Under the pieces are notes generated by a model, which worked only from the letters and a program-made list of their open reading frames with translations, had not been told where the DNA came from and did not search any database. The translations under genes and the position numbers were made by a program. Below, in pieces: positions 50,846 to 60,417 of a stretch of DNA of 64,000 nt (its first letter is position 1; every line of letters starts with the position of its first letter). Source of the DNA: Falsiroseomonas oleicola (lineage in GTDB: Bacteria; Pseudomonadota; Alphaproteobacteria; Acetobacterales; Acetobacteraceae); assembly GCF_019029495.1 (NCBI RefSeq), contig NZ_JAERQM010000001.1:1-64000 (forward strand), given 5' to 3'.

Positions 50846-53083
50846 ATGCGGATCAGGCCAGGTGTGGCGATGCCACAGGTGATGCGCCGTTCACGGATGC
50901 GGGAGGGCCTGCCGCATCCCTTGGGGGCCAACTGGGACGGCCTGGGCGTGAACTTCGCCCTTTTTTCGGCCAATGCCACCAAGGTGGAGCTGTGCCTGTT
51001 CGATGATTCCGGCGAGACCGAGCTGGAACGGCTGGAACTGCCCGAATATACCGACGAGGTCTGGCACGGCTATCTGCCGGATGCCCGCCCCGGCACCATC
51101 TATGGCTACCGCGTCCACGGCCCGCATGCCCCCGATGCCGGCCATCGCTTCAACCACTACAAGCTGCTGCTCGACCCCTATGCCCGCGCCATCGTCGGTG
51201 ACCTGAAGCATGGGCCGGAGGTCTTCGGCTATGTGCTGGAATCCGGCGACGACCTGACCTTCGACGAGCGCGACAGCGCCGGCCATATGCCGAAATGCCG
51301 CGTCATCGACCCGGCCTTCACCTGGGGGCGGGAACGCAGCCCTTCCGTGCCCTGGGACCGCACCATCATCTACGAGACCCATGTGAAGGGCCTGACCAAG
51401 CGGCACCCGGCGCTGCCGGAGGAGATGCGCGGCACCTATGCCGGCCTCGCCTCGGCGGAGGTGGTGGCCTACCTGCGCAACCTCGGCGTGACCTCGGTCG
51501 AACTGCTGCCGATCCATACCTTCGTCAACGACCAGTTCCTGCTGGACCAGGGCCTCAGCAACTACTGGGGCTACAACACCATCTCCTTCTTCGCGCCCGC
51601 CCGGCGCTACGCCCGAAACCCGGCCTTCGCCTTCTCCGAGTTCAAGGAGATGGTGGCGCGGCTGCACGATGCCGGGCTCGAGGTGATTCTCGACGTGGTC
51701 TACAACCACACGGCGGAAGGCAATGACAAAGGCCCGATGCTGTCCTTCAAGGGCATCGACAATGCCAGCTACTACCGGCTGCTGCCCGAACAGCCGCGCT
51801 ACTACATCAACGACACCGGCACCGGGAACACGCTGAACCTGGCGCATCCGCGCGTGCTTCAGATGGTGACGGACAGCCTGCGCTACTGGGCCACCGAGAT
51901 GCGCGTCGACGGCTTCCGCTTCGACCTGGCGACGATCCTGGGGCGCGAGCCCTATGGCTTCGACGAGGGCGGCGGATTCCTCGATTCCTGCCGGCAGGAC
52001 CCGGTGCTCTCCGCGGTGAAGCTGATCGCGGAGCCCTGGGATTGCGGGCCGGGCGGCTACCAGGTGGGCGGCTTCCCGCCCGGCTGGGCCGAATGGAACG
52101 ACCGCTACCGGGACACCATCCGCGCCTTCTGGAAGGGCGATGAGGGCCAGGCTTCGGATGTCGCCAGCCGCCTCGCGGCCTCCGGCGACCTGTTCGACCG
52201 GCGGGGCCGCAAGCCCTGGGCCAGCGTGAACTTCATCACCGCGCATGACGGCTTCACCCTGCACGACCTGGTCAGCTACGACGACAAGCACAATGAGGCG
52301 AATGGCGAGGGCGGCCAGGACGGGCATGAGCACAACCTGTCCTGGAACCACGGCGCCGAGGGGCCGACCGACGACCCCGAGATCATCGCGCTGCGCGAGC
52401 GCCAGAAGCGCAACATGCTGGCCACGCTGCTGTTCTCCCAGGGGACGCCGATGCTGCTGAGCGGCGATGAATGCGGCCGCACCCAGCAGGGCAACAACAA
52501 CGTCTATTGCCAGGACAACGAGCTGAGCTGGATGGACTGGACCGGCGTGACGGAGGAAGGCCGCGCCTTGGCCGCCTTCACCCGCAAGCTGATCGCGCTG
52601 CGCCAGAACTTCCCCGTGCTGCGCCGCGCCCGTTTCCTGAACGGGGCGCTGAACGAGGAGCTGGGCGTCCGCGATGTGAGCTGGCTCACCCCCTCCGGCA
52701 CCGAGATGGAAGACGGGCACTGGGACGATCCGCATGCGCGCTGCTTCGGCATGCTGCTGGATGGCCGCGCCCAGGCCACCCGCATCCGCCGCCCGGCCGG
52801 CGATGCGACGCTGCTGCTGGTATTCAACGCACATCATGACGTGGTGGAATTCGCCCTGCCGGAACCGCCGGCCGGCCAGCGCTGGCTGCTGCTGGTGGAC
52901 ACCAACAAGCCCGATCTGGATGAGCCGGAGCCCTTCGCATTCGGCCACCCCTATCTGGTGACGGGCCGTTCGCTTCTGCTGCTGGTGCTGCATCCCGAGG
53001 CCGGCGGCCGGTCCATCCTAACCGCCGCGCGCACCGCGCTGCTGGCCGGCACCGCGCCGCCGCCCTTCCCTTCGGAAGGGTGA
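50846..53083 (+). CDS. glgX: glycogen debranching enzyme GlgX
   Basis: A 745-residue GH13 isoamylase-type enzyme that removes alpha-1,6 branches from limit dextrins. GANWDGLGVNFALFSANATKVELCLFD is the N-terminal domain. VYNHTAEGN, MRVDGFRFDLATILG, LIAEPWDCG and FITAHDGFTLHDLVSYDDKHNEANGE are the catalytic blocks. The start at 50846 was chosen for GGGGA nine bases upstream; a Met at 50828 is possible. It would supply linear maltodextrins to TreY and TreZ, encoded divergently. Confidence 0.95.
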   Translation: MRIRPGVAMPQVMRRSRMREGLPHPLGANWDGLGVNFALFSANATKVELCLFDDSGETELERLELPEYTDEVWHGYLPDARPGTIYGYRVHGPHAPDAGHRFNHYKLLLDPYARAIVGDLKHGPEVFGYVLESGDDLTFDERDSAGHMPKCRVIDPAFTWGRERSPSVPWDRTIIYETHVKGLTKRHPALPEEMRGTYAGLASAEVVAYLRNLGVTSVELLPIHTFVNDQFLLDQGLSNYWGYNTISFFAPARRYARNPAFAFSEFKEMVARLHDAGLEVILDVVYNHTAEGNDKGPMLSFKGIDNASYYRLLPEQPRYYINDTGTGNTLNLAHPRVLQMVTDSLRYWATEMRVDGFRFDLATILGREPYGFDEGGGFLDSCRQDPVLSAVKLIAEPWDCGPGGYQVGGFPPGWAEWNDRYRDTIRAFWKGDEGQASDVASRLAASGDLFDRRGRKPWASVNFITAHDGFTLHDLVSYDDKHNEANGEGGQDGHEHNLSWNHGAEGPTDDPEIIALRERQKRNMLATLLFSQGTPMLLSGDECGRTQQGNNNVYCQDNELSWMDWTGVTEEGRALAAFTRKLIALRQNFPVLRRARFLNGALNEELGVRDVSWLTPSGTEMEDGHWDDPHARCFGMLLDGRAQATRIRRPAGDATLLLVFNAHHDVVEFALPEPPAGQRWLLLVDTNKPDLDEPEPFAFGHPYLVTGRSLLLLVLHPEAGGRSILTAARTALLAGTAPPPFPSEG

Positions 53084-53090
53084 GGTGTTG

Positions 53091-53110
53091 CCCTTCCCGA
53101 AAGGGAAGGG
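53091..53110. terminator. hairpin between glgX and the receiver gene
   Basis: CCCTTCCC-GAAA-GGGAAGGG is a perfect 8-base stem with a GAAA loop, 7 bases after the glgX stop and 9 bases past the stop of the convergent receiver gene. It can serve as a terminator for both. Confidence 0.75.
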
Positions 53111-53119
53111 CGAGCCGCC

Positions 53120-53536
53120 TCAGTCGATGAAGAGGTGCATGCCTTCCGGCACCGCTGGCGCCTGCTGGCCGCGCAGCAGGCGTTCCAGAACCTCCAGCGC
53201 CGCCGGCACGTCCTCGGCGGCGTAGGGCTTGGCCAGGCAGGCCTTGGCGCCGCTATCCTCCATCTCCTGCCGCCACGCCGGGCCATGACCAGTCGCGTAG
53301 ACCACGCGGACGCCGGCCGCGGCCAGCGCCTCCCCCACGCGAAGCCCGCTGCCGCCGCCGGCCAGGTCCAGATCGACCACGGCATAATCCGGCGCCGGCT
53401 GCTGCGCGCGGCGCAGGGCGGAGGCTTCGTCCTCGACATGGCCGACAACCTGGAAGCCGGCCCGGGACAGCGCCTGTTCCGCCGCCATGGCGGTCAGGCG
53501 ATCATCTTCGACCAGAAGCACGCTGCGCGATGACAT
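53120..53536 (-). CDS. stand-alone response-regulator receiver domain
   Basis: A 138-residue protein containing only a receiver domain. The acidic pair is in LLVEDDRLTA, the phospho-acceptor Asp in YAVVDLDLAGG, and the conserved Lys in CLAKPYAA. There is no output domain. The start at 53536 has AGGAGGA. It begins 20 bases after the egtD stop, so it appears to be the last gene of the egtB-egtD operon. The kinase partner is not in the window. Single-domain receivers often act as phosphate sinks or by protein contacts. Confidence 0.9.
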   Translation of the reverse strand: MSSRSVLLVEDDRLTAMAAEQALSRAGFQVVGHVEDEASALRRAQQPAPDYAVVDLDLAGGGSGLRVGEALAAAGVRVVYATGHGPAWRQEMEDSGAKACLAKPYAAEDVPAALEVLERLLRGQQAPAVPEGMHLFID

Positions 53537-53556
53537 CGAGGGTTCCTCCTGTTGTG

Positions 53557-54498
53557 TCAGCCCTGGAGCAGCCAGACGGAAAACAGCCGGTCCGGATCCG
53601 TCCACATCGCCGCGTCGCGCCAGCCGGCGGCGGCCGCCAAGGCGCGCAGGCCCTCGGCGCGATATTTGTGGCTGCTTTCGGTGTGGATGCTCTCCCCCGC
53701 CGCGAAGCGGATGGTCTGGCCGCCGAGCCGGACCGACTGGGCATGGCGCGCGACAAGATGCATCTCCACCCGCTCCCGCGCGGGATTCCAGCGCGCCTTG
53801 TGGAGGAAGCCGCCGATATCGAAATCCGCCCCGGCCTCCCGGTTCAGCCGGGTGAGCAGGTTCAGGTTGAAGGCCGCGGTGACGCCGGCGCTGTCGTCAT
53901 AAGCGGCCTCCAGCACCGCCTCGCCCTTCACCAGGTCGGCGCCCAGCAGCAGCCGGCCACCCGGCCCCAGCGTCGTTCTTGCGCGGGCCAGGAAGGCGAC
54001 GGCCTCCGCCGGTTCGAAATTGCCGATGGTGGAGCCCGAGAAGAATCCGAGCCGCGCGGCGCTGCCGCCGCCATGGGCGGGCAGGTCGAAGGGCCTGGTG
54101 AAGTCCGCGACAACCGGCCGCACCGGCAGGGTGGGAGAGGCCGCCTCGACCCGCTCGGCGACCTGGTCGAGCCATTCCGCCGCGATATCAACGGGCAGAT
54201 AGGCCCGCGGCGCCTCCAGGGCCTCCAGAAGCTGCACCGCCTTCACGCCATCGCCGGGGCCGAATTCCACCACCACGGCGCCGGGGCCGACCGCCCGCGC
54301 GATCTCCGGCCCATGCTGGTCCAGGATCCGTATCTCGGTCCGCGTCGGGTAGTATTCCGGCAGGCGCGTGATCGCCTCGAACAGCCGCGTGCCCTCGGCG
54401 TCATAAAGCCACTTGCAGGGCAGGGTCTTGCGTGGGGCGGTCAGGCCCGCGAGGGCATCGGACAGCAGCGCGGAGGGGCGTTCGGTGACGGCGCTCAT
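53557..54498 (-). CDS. egtD: L-histidine N-alpha-methyltransferase
   Basis: A 313-residue methyltransferase that makes hercynine by trimethylating histidine, the first step of ergothioneine synthesis. PCKWLYDAEGTRLFEAITRLPEYYPTR is the hallmark N-terminal block. GAVVVEFGPGDGVK is the SAM site, with LPVDIAAEWL and FFSGSTIGNFEP following. It overlaps egtB by 4 bases (ATGA). Confidence 0.95.
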   Translation of the reverse strand: MSAVTERPSALLSDALAGLTAPRKTLPCKWLYDAEGTRLFEAITRLPEYYPTRTEIRILDQHGPEIARAVGPGAVVVEFGPGDGVKAVQLLEALEAPRAYLPVDIAAEWLDQVAERVEAASPTLPVRPVVADFTRPFDLPAHGGGSAARLGFFSGSTIGNFEPAEAVAFLARARTTLGPGGRLLLGADLVKGEAVLEAAYDDSAGVTAAFNLNLLTRLNREAGADFDIGGFLHKARWNPARERVEMHLVARHAQSVRLGGQTIRFAAGESIHTESSHKYRAEGLRALAAAAGWRDAAMWTDPDRLFSVWLLQG

Positions 54499-55694
54499 GC
54501 CGCATCCTCCGCCAGCCGCAATCCGGTGAATTGCCAGCGCGCATCGGGTGGGAAGAAGTTACGGTAGCTGGCGCGCGAATGGCCGGGGGCGGTGGCGCGC
54601 GAGCCGCCGCGCAGCACCATCTGGTTCACCATGAACTTGCCGTTGTATTCGCCAACCGCGCCTTCCCAGGGCCGGAAGCCGGGATAGGGGCGATAGGCGC
54701 TGCCGGTCCATTGCCAGGCGATGCCCTCGGCCTCCGCGAAGCCCGGCCGGGTGGCGGCGGCCTCCCATTCCTGTTCGGTCGGCAGGCGCTTGCCGGCCCA
54801 GCGGGCGAAGGCATCGGCCTCGTACCAGGAGATGTGGCGCACCGGGCCGGCGGGGTCGAGCGGGCGCAGGCCGCCCAGGCCGAACTGCCACCAGGCGCCG
54901 TCGCGCTGTTCCCAATGCAGCGGCGCGTCCCAGCCCGCGGCCTGGCAGGCCGCCCAGCCATCGCTCATCCAGAGCAGCGGCTGCCGGTAGCCGCCATCGG
55001 CGACGAAGGCGCACCATTCGGCATTGGTCACCAGCCGGTTGGCGATGCGGTAGGGGGCGAGATAGCTGCGATGGCGCGGCGTCTCGTTGTCGAAGGCATA
55101 GCCGATGCCGTCATGGCCGATCTCCACGACGCCCTCGGGGCCTTCCAGCATCGCCGGCGGGGCCGCATCGGCCGCGGGGTCCTGCCAATCCGCGTCATAG
55201 GCCGGGCGCAGCGGGTTCAGCGACAGCGCGTGCAGCGCATCGGTCAGCAGCAGTTCCTGGTGCTGCTCCTCATGCTGCAGGCCGAGCTCCGTCAGGCCCA
55301 GCACCTCCGCCCCCGCATCCCGCAGCAGCCGCCCCATGGCGGCGTCGATGGCCTGGCGGTAGGCGGTGACGGCCGCATTGTCCGGGCGGGTCAGCATGCC
55401 ACGCTGCGGCCGCGCATGACGCGGGCCGGCGGCGACATAGTAGCTGTTGAACAGCCGCGCATAGTCGTCGCTAACACGCTCCGCGCCGGGCAGATGCGGC
55501 AGCAGAAGAAACGTCTCGAAGAACCAAGTGGTATGGGCGCGGTGCCATTTGGTTGGGCTGCAATCCGGCATGGATTGCACCACCTGGTCCTCCGGCGAGA
55601 GGGGCGCGGCCAGCGCCTCCGTCCGCGCGCGAACGGTCTCGAAGCGGGTGAGCAGGGATTGCGGCGCCGAAGCACCGCGCGAAATCTGATTCAT
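54495..55694 (-). CDS. egtB: ergothioneine biosynthesis iron-dependent sulfoxide synthase EgtB
   Basis: A 399-residue EgtB: an N-terminal DinB-like domain with iron ligands in WHRAHTTWFFE and EEQHQE, and a C-terminal formylglycine-generating-enzyme-like (FGE-sulfatase) domain (VTNAEWCAFVADGGY, HISWYEADAFARWAGKRLPTEQEWE, VLRGGS). It joins hercynine to a thiol donor using O2. The start at 55694 gives MNQISRGA. No egtA or egtC is present, as in many proteobacteria. Confidence 0.95.
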   Translation of the reverse strand: MNQISRGASAPQSLLTRFETVRARTEALAAPLSPEDQVVQSMPDCSPTKWHRAHTTWFFETFLLLPHLPGAERVSDDYARLFNSYYVAAGPRHARPQRGMLTRPDNAAVTAYRQAIDAAMGRLLRDAGAEVLGLTELGLQHEEQHQELLLTDALHALSLNPLRPAYDADWQDPAADAAPPAMLEGPEGVVEIGHDGIGYAFDNETPRHRSYLAPYRIANRLVTNAEWCAFVADGGYRQPLLWMSDGWAACQAAGWDAPLHWEQRDGAWWQFGLGGLRPLDPAGPVRHISWYEADAFARWAGKRLPTEQEWEAAATRPGFAEAEGIAWQWTGSAYRPYPGFRPWEGAVGEYNGKFMVNQMVLRGGSRATAPGHSRASYRNFFPPDARWQFTGLRLAEDAA

Positions 55695-55807
55695 TGTGCC
55701 GGCACGCCTTCCGCCCTGTGGCGCGCGCCGTGGTCTGTGGCGCACGGTACTGGCGAAGGAACGCCTCGGCGGTGGGGGAGTTGCCCCTCAGACTTGTTCC
55801 CCTGAGC

Positions 55808-57217
55808 CTACTCCAGCACTTCCTCGACCTCGGGCGCATCGGCCTGGCCATAAAGGTAGAAGCTCTGCGGCCGCTCCGGCGTCCAGTCGGGGTCGTCCCA
55901 CGCGATCATCTTGCCGGGATTCAGCAGCCCATGCGGATCGGCGACGCGCTTGAAGTCGAGCTGTTCGGAATCGATCCGTTTCATCCCGCCCTCCTCCAGC
56001 GTGAAGGCATGCGGGTTGAAGATCAGCGCGCCGGCATCCTCATGGATGCGGATGATCTCCGCCAGGCGTTCCTCGGTGGTGAAGCGCACGAGCTGCAGGC
56101 CGAAGCAGGTGACGACGCCGTTGAGGCGGACGAATTCCAGGTGCTGCATCACCTCATCGCCGAAGGTCGCGTCCATCTTCGCGATCAGATCGAAATGATG
56201 CGGCGTCGGAAACAGCGTTTGCAGATAGGTCAGGCCGCGATCGACCTTCAGGGCCTGGAGCGTGGTGTGGTTCCAGGTGAATTCGTACAGCGGCGTCTCC
56301 GCCTGTTCCGTCGGCACGACGTAGAGCTGGCGACCTCCGAAGCGATCCAGCAGCGGTGCCAGCAGGTCGAGAAAAGGCTCGGCCACCATCACCAGCGCGG
56401 CCGCCTTGCCGGGCGTGACCATCTGCATGAAGGGCTTGAAATAGCGCTGCGCCACGCCGGGCGCTACGACACCCGCCATCTTCTTGGCGATGCCGTCGCT
56501 GGCGACCAGAGCCTCGCAGAACCGTGCGGCCGAGATGGTGTCCGGGAATTCGGACAACACATCCACCCAGTCCCAGGCAGGTGCCAAGGGCATCTCCACC
56601 TCGGTGATCACGCCATTGGTGCCGTAGGCGTGGTTCGCCTTGTCGATATCGGCGCCGCGCAGTTCCAGCACGCGCGGCGTGGCCTCCATCGTCACCACGC
56701 GGAGCCCCAGAATGTTGCCGGGCTCGCGCAGCTTGCCATAGGTGCAGGACCCGATGCCGGCGGAGCCGCCGGCGATGAAGCCGCCGAGGCTCGCGGTGCG
56801 CTTGGTGGAGGGGTGGAAGCGCAGCTCGCCGCGCACCTCGCGCCGCGTGATGGCATCGAGGTCGATCAGCTTGATGCCGGCCTGGGCCCGCACCATGCCG
56901 GGCTTGGTCCAGATCACGCGGTTGAGGCCCATCAGGTCCAGCACGATGCCGCCCTTCAGCGGCATGGCCTGGCCGTAATTGCCGGTGCCGGCCCCACGTG
57001 GCGTCAGCGGCACCTGGTGCTTCACGCAGGCCGCCATGATGGCGATGACCTCCGCCTCATCCCGCGGGCAGGCCACCGCCTCCGCCGTCACGCCGTTGAG
57101 CTGGCGCTTCAGCACGGGCGAGTACCAGAAGAAGTCGCGCGAGCGCTGGCGCACCAGGGCCGGGTCGGTGATCCAGTCGATGGCCGGCAGTTCGGCCATC
57201 ACGGCTTGAACGGTCAT
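55808..57217 (-). CDS. FAD-binding oxidase, second of pair
   Basis: A 469-residue VAO-superfamily flavoenzyme (FAD_binding_4 domain then a C-terminal FAD-linked oxidase domain). The FAD-binding region reads PLTPRGAGTGNYGQAMPLKGGIVLDL and STKRTASLGGFIAGGSAGIGS; the C-terminus has GLLNPGKM. It is about as long as its neighbour and clearly paralogous, sharing the WNHTTLQ block and SRDFFWYSP/SRDFYWYSP near the start. The start overlaps the stop of the first oxidase by 4 bases (ATGA). The substrate is unknown. Confidence 0.87.
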   Translation of the reverse strand: MTVQAVMAELPAIDWITDPALVRQRSRDFFWYSPVLKRQLNGVTAEAVACPRDEAEVIAIMAACVKHQVPLTPRGAGTGNYGQAMPLKGGIVLDLMGLNRVIWTKPGMVRAQAGIKLIDLDAITRREVRGELRFHPSTKRTASLGGFIAGGSAGIGSCTYGKLREPGNILGLRVVTMEATPRVLELRGADIDKANHAYGTNGVITEVEMPLAPAWDWVDVLSEFPDTISAARFCEALVASDGIAKKMAGVVAPGVAQRYFKPFMQMVTPGKAAALVMVAEPFLDLLAPLLDRFGGRQLYVVPTEQAETPLYEFTWNHTTLQALKVDRGLTYLQTLFPTPHHFDLIAKMDATFGDEVMQHLEFVRLNGVVTCFGLQLVRFTTEERLAEIIRIHEDAGALIFNPHAFTLEEGGMKRIDSEQLDFKRVADPHGLLNPGKMIAWDDPDWTPERPQSFYLYGQADAPEVEEVLE

Positions 57218-58569
57218 GGCGCCTCCACGGGGACGAAATCGCGCATCTTGCCGGGGTTGAGCAGGCCGAGCGGGTCCGTGCGCTGCTTGAAGCCGAGCTG
57301 GTCGCCGGGCACGCGGCGGTAGTTGCTGCCTTCCTCGATGGTGAGCACATGCGGATTGGCGATGCCGATGCCATGCGCCTCGAAGGCCGCCATGATCTCG
57401 GCCAGGCGCTCCGCATTGGTCCAGCGGATGACGGGCAGGCCGGACATGGTGAGGCGACCGCCGAAGCGGACGCATTCCGTGTGCATCCAGACCTCGTCGC
57501 GGAAGGGGATGCGCACGGCCTCGATCGCTTCGAGGGTATTCTCGAAGGGGAAGCGGCATTGCAGGTAGGTGACGCCGCGATCGCGCTTCAGAACCTGCAG
57601 CGTGGTGTGGTTCCAGCAGTATTCGTAGAAGGGCGTGGCATCGCCATCGCGTTCGGCGGTGACGGTGGATTGCTCGGCGACGATGGTGCCACCGTGTTCC
57701 GCGGCAAGTTCGCGCAGCGCCAGCAGCGCGGCGGGCGCCACCATCACCAGCGCCAGCGCATGGCCTGCGGGCACGGCATCGGCCAGGCCGCGGAAGAAGG
57801 GCGGCAGCTGGCTGTCGAAGACGCCGCACATCTTCTTCGGGATGCCGTCCGCAAAACTGAGTTCCAGCGCGAAACGGCTGGCGGGGACGAAGTCGGGGAA
57901 GGCGATGGCGACGTCGCGCCAGTCCTGCGCGGGCGTCAGCGGCACGCGGATGCGGGTCAGCACGCCGGTCGTGCCATAGGTGCGGTTCACCGGATTGGCT
58001 GCCGCACCCTCCAGCTCCAGGATTTCCGGCGGATCGGTCATCGTCGCCACCCGCGCGCCCGCAAAATTGCCGCGTTCGCGCATCGTGCCGTGGCTGATGC
58101 CGCCCACCCCTGCCCCGCCGCCGGCGACGAAGCCACCAATGGTCGCGGTGCGCTTGGTGGAGGGCCAGAGCTTCAACTCCCAGCCCTGCTCGCGCGCCCA
58201 GAGGTCGAGGTCGATCATCTTCGCCCCGGCCTCCACCTCCACCACGCCATCGGTGATGCCGATGGGCGCGGCCATGGCCGACATGTCGAGCACGATGCCG
58301 CCTTCCAGCGGCACGCATTGCCCGTAATTGCCGGTGCCGCCGCCGCGCTGCGTGACCGGCACGCAGGCCGCCCGCGCGGCGGTCAGGACTCGGAGAACTT
58401 CGGCCTCGTCGCGCGGTCGGACAAAAAGCTCGGCGGACTTGCCGTCGAGCTGCGCCTTCAGGATCGGGCTGTACCAGTAGAAATCGCGGCTCTTCTGCCG
58501 CAGCAAAGCGCGATCGGTGGAAAGCTCGATCCCATCCAGCGCCGCGACAAGCCCCGCGATATCAGCCAT
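57214..58569 (-). CDS. FAD-binding oxidase, first of pair
   Basis: A 451-residue paralog of the next gene with the same architecture: PVTQRGGGTGNYGQCVPLEGGIVLDM, STKRTATIGGFVAGGGAGVGG, then WNHTTLQVLKRDRGVTYLQ and a GLLNPGKMRDF end. It has no Cys-rich or Fe-S motif. The start at 58569 overlaps the creatininase stop by 8 bases. Two full-length, non-identical oxidases made from overlapping genes could form a heteromer or act on successive intermediates. Confidence 0.87.
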   Translation of the reverse strand: MADIAGLVAALDGIELSTDRALLRQKSRDFYWYSPILKAQLDGKSAELFVRPRDEAEVLRVLTAARAACVPVTQRGGGTGNYGQCVPLEGGIVLDMSAMAAPIGITDGVVEVEAGAKMIDLDLWAREQGWELKLWPSTKRTATIGGFVAGGGAGVGGISHGTMRERGNFAGARVATMTDPPEILELEGAAANPVNRTYGTTGVLTRIRVPLTPAQDWRDVAIAFPDFVPASRFALELSFADGIPKKMCGVFDSQLPPFFRGLADAVPAGHALALVMVAPAALLALRELAAEHGGTIVAEQSTVTAERDGDATPFYEYCWNHTTLQVLKRDRGVTYLQCRFPFENTLEAIEAVRIPFRDEVWMHTECVRFGGRLTMSGLPVIRWTNAERLAEIMAAFEAHGIGIANPHVLTIEEGSNYRRVPGDQLGFKQRTDPLGLLNPGKMRDFVPVEAP

Positions 58570-59380
58570 GCGGCGAGGGCTCGTTGGCGAGAAAACCCTC
58601 GGCGTCGAAGGCCGCGACCTGGCCCCAGAGCGTTGCCATCTTCTCCGCCGCGAAATCCAGCAGTTGTTCGCCGATTTCGGTGGTGGCGAGCGAGGCATCG
58701 CCCACCGCGCCTGCCGGATTGAGATCCTGCGCCTGCCAGGCGAGCGGCGCGCCGGCGTCGGGGGCCATGTTCGGCGCGATATTGGAAACGCCCTGCCAGC
58801 GGCTCACGAAATTCACCGCCTTGTCCATGTGAACCAGATGCGGGGTCAGCGCGAGCATCACGCTGGTCTCGTCGCGGCCGGCATGGATGCCGTACTTGCC
58901 CTCCACCGGGTCCTTCAGCGCCTCCGGCTTGCCCATCCGCGCCCACATGGCGTTGATGGCCAGGATGCCGTGCTGGATGCGGATGCGGCGGCAGGCGATG
59001 TCGAGCACCGACACGTTGCCGCCATGGCTGTTGACGATCACCAGGCGCTTCACACCGGCCCGCGCCACGCTGGCGCCGATATCCGTCACCAGCGCCAGCA
59101 GCGTCTCGGGCGAGGTGGTGACAGTGCCGGGAAAACGCAGATGCTCCACCGAACAGCCCACGCATTGCGTCGGCAGCACCAGCACCGGCAGCTCCGCCGG
59201 CGTCACGGCCAGGGTGCGCGCGATGACGCCCTGGTTGATGGTGGTGTCCACCGAGACGGGCAGGTGCGGCCCATGCTGCTCGATGCTCGCCACCGGCAGC
59301 ACCGCCACGGTGTTGGCCGGCAGGTCCTTGAAGGCGGGCCAGGGCAGGTCCTGCCAGTAGCGGGTGGGAAGCGGGGCCAT
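58562..59380 (-). CDS. creatininase family amidohydrolase
   Basis: A 272-residue member of the creatininase family, whose members hydrolyse cyclic or formamide C-N bonds with divalent metals. Typical metal-ligand blocks are VLPVASIEQHGPHLPVSVDTTIN, RLVIVNSHGGNVSVLD and a downstream GIHAGRDETSVML. It overlaps the first FAD oxidase gene by 8 bases. Upstream on the same strand, 23 bases away, is the NMT1-type binding protein. Together they suggest import and breakdown of a nitrogen-containing compound. Confidence 0.9.
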   Translation of the reverse strand: MAPLPTRYWQDLPWPAFKDLPANTVAVLPVASIEQHGPHLPVSVDTTINQGVIARTLAVTPAELPVLVLPTQCVGCSVEHLRFPGTVTTSPETLLALVTDIGASVARAGVKRLVIVNSHGGNVSVLDIACRRIRIQHGILAINAMWARMGKPEALKDPVEGKYGIHAGRDETSVMLALTPHLVHMDKAVNFVSRWQGVSNIAPNMAPDAGAPLAWQAQDLNPAGAVGDASLATTEIGEQLLDFAAEKMATLWGQVAAFDAEGFLANEPSPHG

Positions 59381-59403
59381 GGCGGGACCTTTCAGAAGAC
59401 GCC

Positions 59404-60417
59404 TCAGGACTGCCGGAGATCGGCAGCGGCAGGCAGGTAGGAGGGGTCGTAGATATCGGAGGCCGGCAGCGGGCGCGAGATGGCGAAGGCTTCCCGCACC
59501 GCATCGATGCTGCGCTGCAGCCGCGCCATGTCCACCTGGCCGAAGCCGTTCTGGCGCACATGGGCGGTGAAGGTCAGGCGGTCCAGCGCCATGCGCAGGC
59601 GTTCCGTCTCCAGCGCCACGTCGGTCAGCGGCTCGCGCCGGCGCAGGTTGGCGATGGTGGCGTCCGGGTCGCGCAGGCTGTCGTACTGCGCCCGGACCAG
59701 GCCGCGGATCAGCCCTGTGACGGCCTGCGGATTGGCCGCCGCCCAGCGGCGCGTGGTGATCAGCGAGGTCGAGAAGAAATTCGCGCCGACATCGCTGAAC
59801 AGCATCGTCACGATGTCCTGCTCCGCCACGCCCAGCCCGCGCAGGGAGAAGATGCCGGAGGTGATGAAGCCGGTGATGGCATTCACCCGGCCCTGCACCA
59901 GCATCGGCTCGCGCAGCTGCGGCGTCACGCTCTGCCAGCGGACGGAGGCGGGGTCGATGCCGGCAGCCTTGGCAAAGGCGGGGAAAAGCTGGCGGCCCGC
60001 ATCCGATTCCGGCGCGGCGAGGGTCTTGCCCACCAGGTCGGCCGGGGTGCGGATATTCTCCCGCCGCAGGGTCATCACGGCCAGGGCGGTGGCGTCGTGG
60101 ATGATGAAGGGGGTGAAGAGGTCGCTGTCCGGCCGCTCCAGCTTCATGCGGATGGTGGGCGACAGGTCGGCGACGCCGACATCATAGGCGCCGGCCGAGA
60201 CCTTCACCGGCACGTCGCCGGACCCGAAGCCACGATCCATGGTGACGTTCAGCCCGACCTCGCGGAAGTAGCCCTTGTCCAGCGCCAGCACGAAGGCGCC
60301 CTGGGGCCCCTGCATGGCCCAGTCCAGGGTGAAGCGCACATTGGTCAGCGACTGTGCATGGACCGCCGGGGTGGCGAGGGCAGAGCCGATCAGGGCAAGA
60401 GCGTGGCGACGGCGCAT
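59404..60417 (-). CDS. NMT1/THI5-like ABC substrate-binding protein
   Basis: A 337-residue periplasmic protein with a signal peptide (MRRRHALALIGSALATPAVHAQ). VRFTLDWAMQGPQGAFVLALDKGYFREVGLNV and the VSAGAYDVGVADLSP block place it in the NMT1/THI5-like group, which binds pyrimidine precursors, sulfonates, taurine and similar small ligands. The permease and ATPase genes are not adjacent. It is first in the run leading to the creatininase and FAD oxidases, and it is divergent from the Rieske oxygenase. Confidence 0.9.
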   Translation of the reverse strand: MRRRHALALIGSALATPAVHAQSLTNVRFTLDWAMQGPQGAFVLALDKGYFREVGLNVTMDRGFGSGDVPVKVSAGAYDVGVADLSPTIRMKLERPDSDLFTPFIIHDATALAVMTLRRENIRTPADLVGKTLAAPESDAGRQLFPAFAKAAGIDPASVRWQSVTPQLREPMLVQGRVNAITGFITSGIFSLRGLGVAEQDIVTMLFSDVGANFFSTSLITTRRWAAANPQAVTGLIRGLVRAQYDSLRDPDATIANLRRREPLTDVALETERLRMALDRLTFTAHVRQNGFGQVDMARLQRSIDAVREAFAISRPLPASDIYDPSYLPAAADLRQS

